Positions 60,918 to 64,000 of a stretch of 64,000 bases of DNA are shown piece after piece. This DNA is from Pelagibius sp048268885 (lineage in GTDB: Bacteria > Pseudomonadota > Alphaproteobacteria > Kiloniellales > Kiloniellaceae). A program made the translations under genes and the position numbers. Below the pieces are notes generated by a model. That model saw only the letters and a program-made list of their open reading frames with translations, was not told the origin of the DNA and did no database searches. Numbering within the stretch: the stretch's first letter is position 1; the number at the start of each line of letters is the position of its first letter. The stretch is taken from the NCBI GenBank assembly GCA_048268885.1, contig JBLWUP010000010.1, positions 62,001 to 126,000 on the forward strand, given 5' to 3'.

Positions 60918-61177
60918 AACGGGGCTCTCCTGGAGCGGGGCGCGACCTTCTGGCGGCGGCGTAAAATCCATAGAAACACATTTTCAATTTGTTATTTCTA
61001 AAAATTAGCCCTGCGTTTAGTGTATAACTGGATTGCGCAAAAATCCCTGGCGGTTTGCGCCGCAATACGCAGAATAGAGACCATAAGCCAAGCTGCGAGT
61101 GATTATCACTTGCTGGGAATTTAGAAAACAATACATAGGCTTGGCAGGCAGGGATTGGAGGAAAGGCACTTGAGGGC
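60918..61177. other. AT-richer leader/promoter region of fpr
   Basis: 260 bp without a gene. It holds an AT-rich stretch (60966-61030) and the near-perfect palindrome GCGAGTGAT-T-ATCACTTGC (61095-61113, one mismatch), a likely operator for a regulator of the reductase. No reliable -35/-10 pair assigned. Confidence 0.5.
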
Positions 61178-61282
61178 GCGGGCGCCCGCAGGCGCCTTTT
61201 TCTTGTGCGGTGGCGGGCGCTCGCAGGCGCCCTTTTCTTGTGCGGTGGCGGGCGCCCGCAGGCGCCCTTTTCTTGTGCGGTG
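61178..61282 (+). terminator. three tandem terminator-like hairpins in 35-bp repeats
   Basis: A 35-bp unit is repeated three times (first arms at 61180, 61215, 61250). Each holds GGGCGCC-CGCA-GGCGCCC or a near copy, followed by TTTTCTTGTGCGG. Unit 1 lacks the last arm base but has five T; unit 2 has one arm mismatch; unit 3 is perfect. The array ends 30 bp before the fpr start, so it is either leftover terminators of the ligase operon or an attenuating leader. Confidence 0.8.
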
Positions 61283-61311
61283 AATGTGAGCGGAAGATAG
61301 GAGTAGCGTTG

Positions 61312-62106
61312 ATGCCGTCAGATAGTCTCGTCCTGCCGAAGTCGGTGACCGAAGAAAACGTCCTGGATGTGCGTCACTGGACGGACGAGTTGTTTTCCTT
61401 CCGCCTGTCCCGCCCGGCGAGCTTTCGCTTCCGCTCCGGCGAATTCGTCATGCTGGGCCTGATGGTCGACGGCAAGCCGCTGCTGCGCGCCTATTCCGTC
61501 GCCAGCCCCTCCTGGGATGACGGCCTCGATTTCTTCTCCATCAAGGTGCAGGACGGCCCGCTGACCTCGCGGCTGCAGCACCTGAAGGCCGGTGACAAGG
61601 TGCTGCTCGGCAAGAAGCCGACCGGCACCCTGGTGCTCGATGCGCTGAAGCCGGGCAAGCGCCTCTACATGCTGTCGACCGGCACCGGCATCGCGCCCTT
61701 CGCCAGCCTGATCCGCGAGCCGGAGGCCTACGAGAAGTTCGACCAGATCATCCTGACCCACACCTGCCGCAACGTCGCCGACCTCGCCTATGGCGCGGAA
61801 CTGGTCGACGCCCTGGTGGACGACCCCCTGATCGGCGAGATGGTCGGGCCGAAGCTGACCTACTACGCCAGCACGACCCGCGAGGACTTCGTCCACAAAG
61901 GCCGCATCACCACCCTCATCGAGAGCGGCCAGCTGTTCAGCGACCTCGACGTGCCGGCCTTCGACCCTGAAGTGGACCGCGTGATGATCTGCGGCTCCAT
62001 GGAAATGCTCAAGGACACCAAGAAGCTCGTCGAAGGCTTCGGCTTTGACGAGGGCTCCAACGCCAATCCCGGCGACTTCGTGGTCGAGAAGGCGTTTGCC
62101 GAGTAA
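61312..62106 (+). CDS. fpr: ferredoxin--NADP+ reductase
   Basis: A 264-residue FAD enzyme of the bacterial FPR (subclass I) type. FAD-binding RAYSVASPSW (about 61), NADP-binding MLSTGTGIAPFASLIRE (about 121) and the C-terminal VVEKAFAE, with the aromatic-then-Ala-Xaa-Glu extension typical of bacterial FPRs, are seen. It passes electrons between NADPH and ferredoxin or flavodoxin, often in oxidative stress or iron-sulfur repair. AGGAG lies upstream of the ATG. Confidence 0.95.
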   Translation: MPSDSLVLPKSVTEENVLDVRHWTDELFSFRLSRPASFRFRSGEFVMLGLMVDGKPLLRAYSVASPSWDDGLDFFSIKVQDGPLTSRLQHLKAGDKVLLGKKPTGTLVLDALKPGKRLYMLSTGTGIAPFASLIREPEAYEKFDQIILTHTCRNVADLAYGAELVDALVDDPLIGEMVGPKLTYYASTTREDFVHKGRITTLIESGQLFSDLDVPAFDPEVDRVMICGSMEMLKDTKKLVEGFGFDEGSNANPGDFVVEKAFAE

Positions 62107-62115
62107 CGCTTCGGC

Positions 62116-63168
62116 CTAGCTGCCGCCCGGCAGGGAGGCGGCGACAACCTCGATGGCCGCGCGCAGCAAGGCGGTGCGCGGCACGGCGTCCTCGTAGAGC
62201 GCCGTGAGCGCTTCAATATCCCGGTAGGCCGGCACGGCGATGGTCCAGTGGTCGGCATTCACGTAGCCGAGCAGGTGGCTTCGCGGGGCGATCTGGTCGT
62301 ACCAGATGAGCTTGCCGTCGTTGCGCGGCTCGATGCGCGCCAGGCGATCGTAGGAAAAGCGCAGCAGGGGCGAGATGCTCCCGGGTTGCGGCGCCGCGAC
62401 CAGCGAATAGAGCGGGACCTCGATGTCGTTGCGGTGCGCCTGCCACCAGGCGAGGCGCCGCTCTCTTTCCAGGTCGTCGAGTTCGCGGCCATCCCCGGCC
62501 TCGCAGTCCATGAAGGGAAACCCGCTGGCGCCGGCGCGGTAGAGCGCGCCGAGATCGTCGGCCAGGGGGCTGCCGTTGGCGGCGCCGGCGACGCCGACGA
62601 CGGCGGCGATGCCCTGCGCCGCGCCGGGGTGACGCAGCAGCATTTCCAGAGCATCGATCAGCCCCTTGGAGTGGGCGAAGAGGATGAAGGGCCGGGGGTC
62701 TTCCGGCAGGACGGCAAGGATCTCGGCCAGCCGACCGGCATTGTCGGCGGCGCTGCCGCGTCCGGGGAGCGGAAAGTAGGCGGCGACGAAGCCTTCCGCC
62801 TCCAGTCCGCTCTGCACATCGCTGAAGGTGCGGGCGTAGCGGTCGAAGCACTCGGCGAAGAGGCCGGGCACGAAGCCGATGCGAAAGCGCTTCGTAAGGT
62901 TCTCCTCGGCTGGCAAGGGCGACGGCGGCGCTTCCCCGGCGAGGCGCAGCACGACGTCCTCGCAAGCCGGCCCCCGGGCCGGCAGGCGCCCGCAGGCCAC
63001 CGTGCGGAACTCGGCGCGCAGGTCGACAAGCCCGGCCTGCCCGATGCCGGTCAAGGTCACGGGCGGCGTGTCGGTGTCATAGAGGCGTTCGGGCAGCTTG
63101 GCGCAGCCGGCGGCAAGGCTTGCGGCGAGGCAAAGCGTTGCTGTCAGTCTCGTGGTGCGCTGGTTCAA
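62116..63168 (-). CDS. predicted lipoprotein alpha/beta hydrolase
   Basis: A 350-residue protein. The lipobox LAASLAAGCAKLP puts the lipidated Cys at about residue 22. The hydrolase core has the nucleophile elbow FILFAHSKGLIDAL (AHSKG in place of GxSxG), followed by VVGVAGAANGSPLADDL, and a probable catalytic His in YVNADHWTIAVPAYRD near the C-terminus. Likely a periplasmic esterase or lipase-like protein of unknown substrate. TTG is used as start because GGGAGG lies 5 bases before it and it opens directly on the signal peptide. Confidence 0.78.
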   Translation of the reverse strand: MNQRTTRLTATLCLAASLAAGCAKLPERLYDTDTPPVTLTGIGQAGLVDLRAEFRTVACGRLPARGPACEDVVLRLAGEAPPSPLPAEENLTKRFRIGFVPGLFAECFDRYARTFSDVQSGLEAEGFVAAYFPLPGRGSAADNAGRLAEILAVLPEDPRPFILFAHSKGLIDALEMLLRHPGAAQGIAAVVGVAGAANGSPLADDLGALYRAGASGFPFMDCEAGDGRELDDLERERRLAWWQAHRNDIEVPLYSLVAAPQPGSISPLLRFSYDRLARIEPRNDGKLIWYDQIAPRSHLLGYVNADHWTIAVPAYRDIEALTALYEDAVPRTALLRAAIEVVAASLPGGS

Positions 63169-63284
63169 TTCACCTCCCGCTGTGACGTGACGCACGCTGC
63201 CCGATCGCAAGCTGGGGCCTCTGCAAGCTGGGGCCCCTGATAGTAGGGTGACGCGATGGCCGGTGCCACTCTCCCTGACGGCCG

Positions 63285-63707
63285 TCAGCTCGCCGGTTGC
63301 TTGAAGCGCTTGTGGGGGATGAAGGCGACGGGCGTGATCTCCACCAGCAGTTCCGGGATCACCAGGCCGGAAACCTGGACGGCGGTGCTGGCCGGGGCCC
63401 CCGGCGTCTTGATGTAGTGGCGCCGCACCTCCTGGATCGCCGGCAGGTGGTCGCGGTCCAGGAAATAGATGGTCATGGTGGCCAGGTCCTCCAGCGTGCC
63501 GCCGGCGGCCTCCACGATGATCTGGATGTTCTGGAAGGTTTTGTGGGTCTGCGCGGTGATATCGCCCTCGCCGACCACCTGGCTGTCCGCGTCCCAGGCG
63601 ACCTGGCCGGTGATGTAGAGCGTCACGCCCTCGCCGGTGATGACGCCTTGGGAGAAGGCGCGCGCGCCGGGCGACCAGACTCCGGCGGGATTGAATCCGT
63701 AAGCCAT
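63285..63707 (-). CDS. Rid family protein
   Basis: A 140-residue YjgF/YER057c/UK114-fold protein. Family features: FSQGVITGEGVTLYITGQVA (about 18-37), QTHKTFQNIQIIVEAAGGTL (about 53-72) and the C-terminal VSGLVIPELLVEITPVAFIP. The Arg that binds substrate carboxylate in true RidA (usually in the RxCxxV end motif or nearby) is not evident here, so deamination of 2-iminobutanoate is uncertain. GGAGC precedes the ATG. Confidence 0.88.
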   Translation of the reverse strand: MAYGFNPAGVWSPGARAFSQGVITGEGVTLYITGQVAWDADSQVVGEGDITAQTHKTFQNIQIIVEAAGGTLEDLATMTIYFLDRDHLPAIQEVRRHYIKTPGAPASTAVQVSGLVIPELLVEITPVAFIPHKRFKQPAS

Positions 63708-63764
63708 GCGGAAGCTCCTTTGCTGTGAGTAGGCCTGTTAACTTACTTCGGTTATGATCGCAGC

Positions 63765-64000
63765 ATGCATGAGATGCCGGCGGTGATCACCCACAACTAC
63801 CAGCCGGCGTGGGGGGCGTTGCGGAATATCTGCAGCCTGCCGCGCGCCAAGGCCGCAGCAATCCTGACGAAAATGCGGGCGTCGGGTCACGCGGCGCTCA
63901 AGCCGGACTACTTCGACAGGCGCCTGCGGACCGAGCGCTGGCTGCTTGCCGAGCGCACGCGAAAGCTGGGCAGGCCGCATCTCAGGAATCCGATCTATTT
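63765..64000 (+). CDS. hypothetical protein, partial (cut by right edge)
   Basis: An ATG at 63765 opens a frame that stays open to the window end (78 codons). The protein begins MHEMPAVITHNYQPAWGAL and continues with basic helical sequence RRLRTERWLLAERTRKLG. I do not recognise the family. It is divergent from the Rid gene over 57 bp. The basic, structured sequence and open frame support a real gene. Confidence 0.55.
   Translation, partial: MHEMPAVITHNYQPAWGALRNICSLPRAKAAAILTKMRASGHAALKPDYFDRRLRTERWLLAERTRKLGRPHLRNPIY

Noticed and set aside
61178..61282. Possible CRISPR or mobile-element end
   Set aside because: The 35-bp units are contiguous and each is a terminator-like hairpin; no spacers, target duplications or transposase.

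Overview
The window is GC-rich, densely coded chromosomal DNA from an alphaproteobacterium, most likely a Rhodospirillales-type marine or soil heterotroph. This is inferred from the gene families: a rhizobial-type GlpSTPQUV glycerol importer, the ligase-associated DNA repair set, ExoD, DUF1194 and DUF2160 proteins, TRAP transporters, PEP-CTERM proteins, and short palindromic dispersed repeats of the kind common in this class. No rRNA, tRNA, CRISPR array, IS element, prophage or replication origin was seen. Both edges cut a gene.

Layout. 1-3.4 kb: a partial SLC13 transporter, an unassigned polytopic membrane protein and an aldose 1-epimerase, all on the minus strand. 3.6-16.1 kb: sugar-acid catabolism (SMP-30 lactonase, beta-hydroxyacid dehydrogenase, fumarylacetoacetate-hydrolase-family enzyme, 2-hydroxyacid dehydrogenase, DenD, DgoK, DgoA, an IlvD/Edd dehydratase and an SDR), interrupted at 10.3-13.4 kb by a ParA-like ATPase, a CYTH-CHAD protein and a SixA-like phosphatase. 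A LacI-type palindrome lies in the divergent promoter at 7.5-7.6 kb. 16.3-21.2 kb: separate housekeeping genes (homocysteine methyltransferase family, EamA exporter, N-formylglutamate amidohydrolase, glyoxalase II, a degenerate isochorismatase-like protein). 21.4-25.9 kb: a TRAP transporter (P, Q, M) followed by a PEP-mutase/isocitrate-lyase-family enzyme and a beta-carbonic anhydrase. 25.9-31.4 kb: a LuxR-type regulator, a PEP-CTERM DNRLRE protein, a secreted coiled-coil protein and a DUF427-adenylate cyclase fusion.

31.5-40.6 kb is the glycerol block: glpR with an apparent self-operator, a long glp leader carrying seven copies of a 23-bp repeat, then glpD-glpS-glpT-glpP-glpQ-glpU-glpV and a strong terminator. 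The two ATPases have complementary defects that would leave one normal and one degenerate ATP site. 40.6-47.7 kb: a lipoprotein pseudoprotease, a small secreted protein, a LOG-family protein, photolyase, two tandemly duplicated fasciclin genes with a fossil of the photolyase 5' end between them, and a PEP-CTERM TLD-like protein. 47.7-60.9 kb: the ligase-associated repair genes in two parts (pdeM and helicase; exonuclease and ligase) with about 7 kb of other genes between them. 61-64 kb: ferredoxin-NADP reductase behind three tandem terminator-like hairpins, a lipoprotein alpha/beta hydrolase, a Rid-family protein and a partial unknown gene.

No single wholly new system stands out. The best candidates for something undescribed are the ATG-bearing 23-bp repeat array in the glp leader, the asymmetric GlpST ATPase pair, the triple hairpin leader of fpr, the DUF427-cyclase fusion, and the pseudoprotease with a C-terminal peptidoglycan-binding-like segment.
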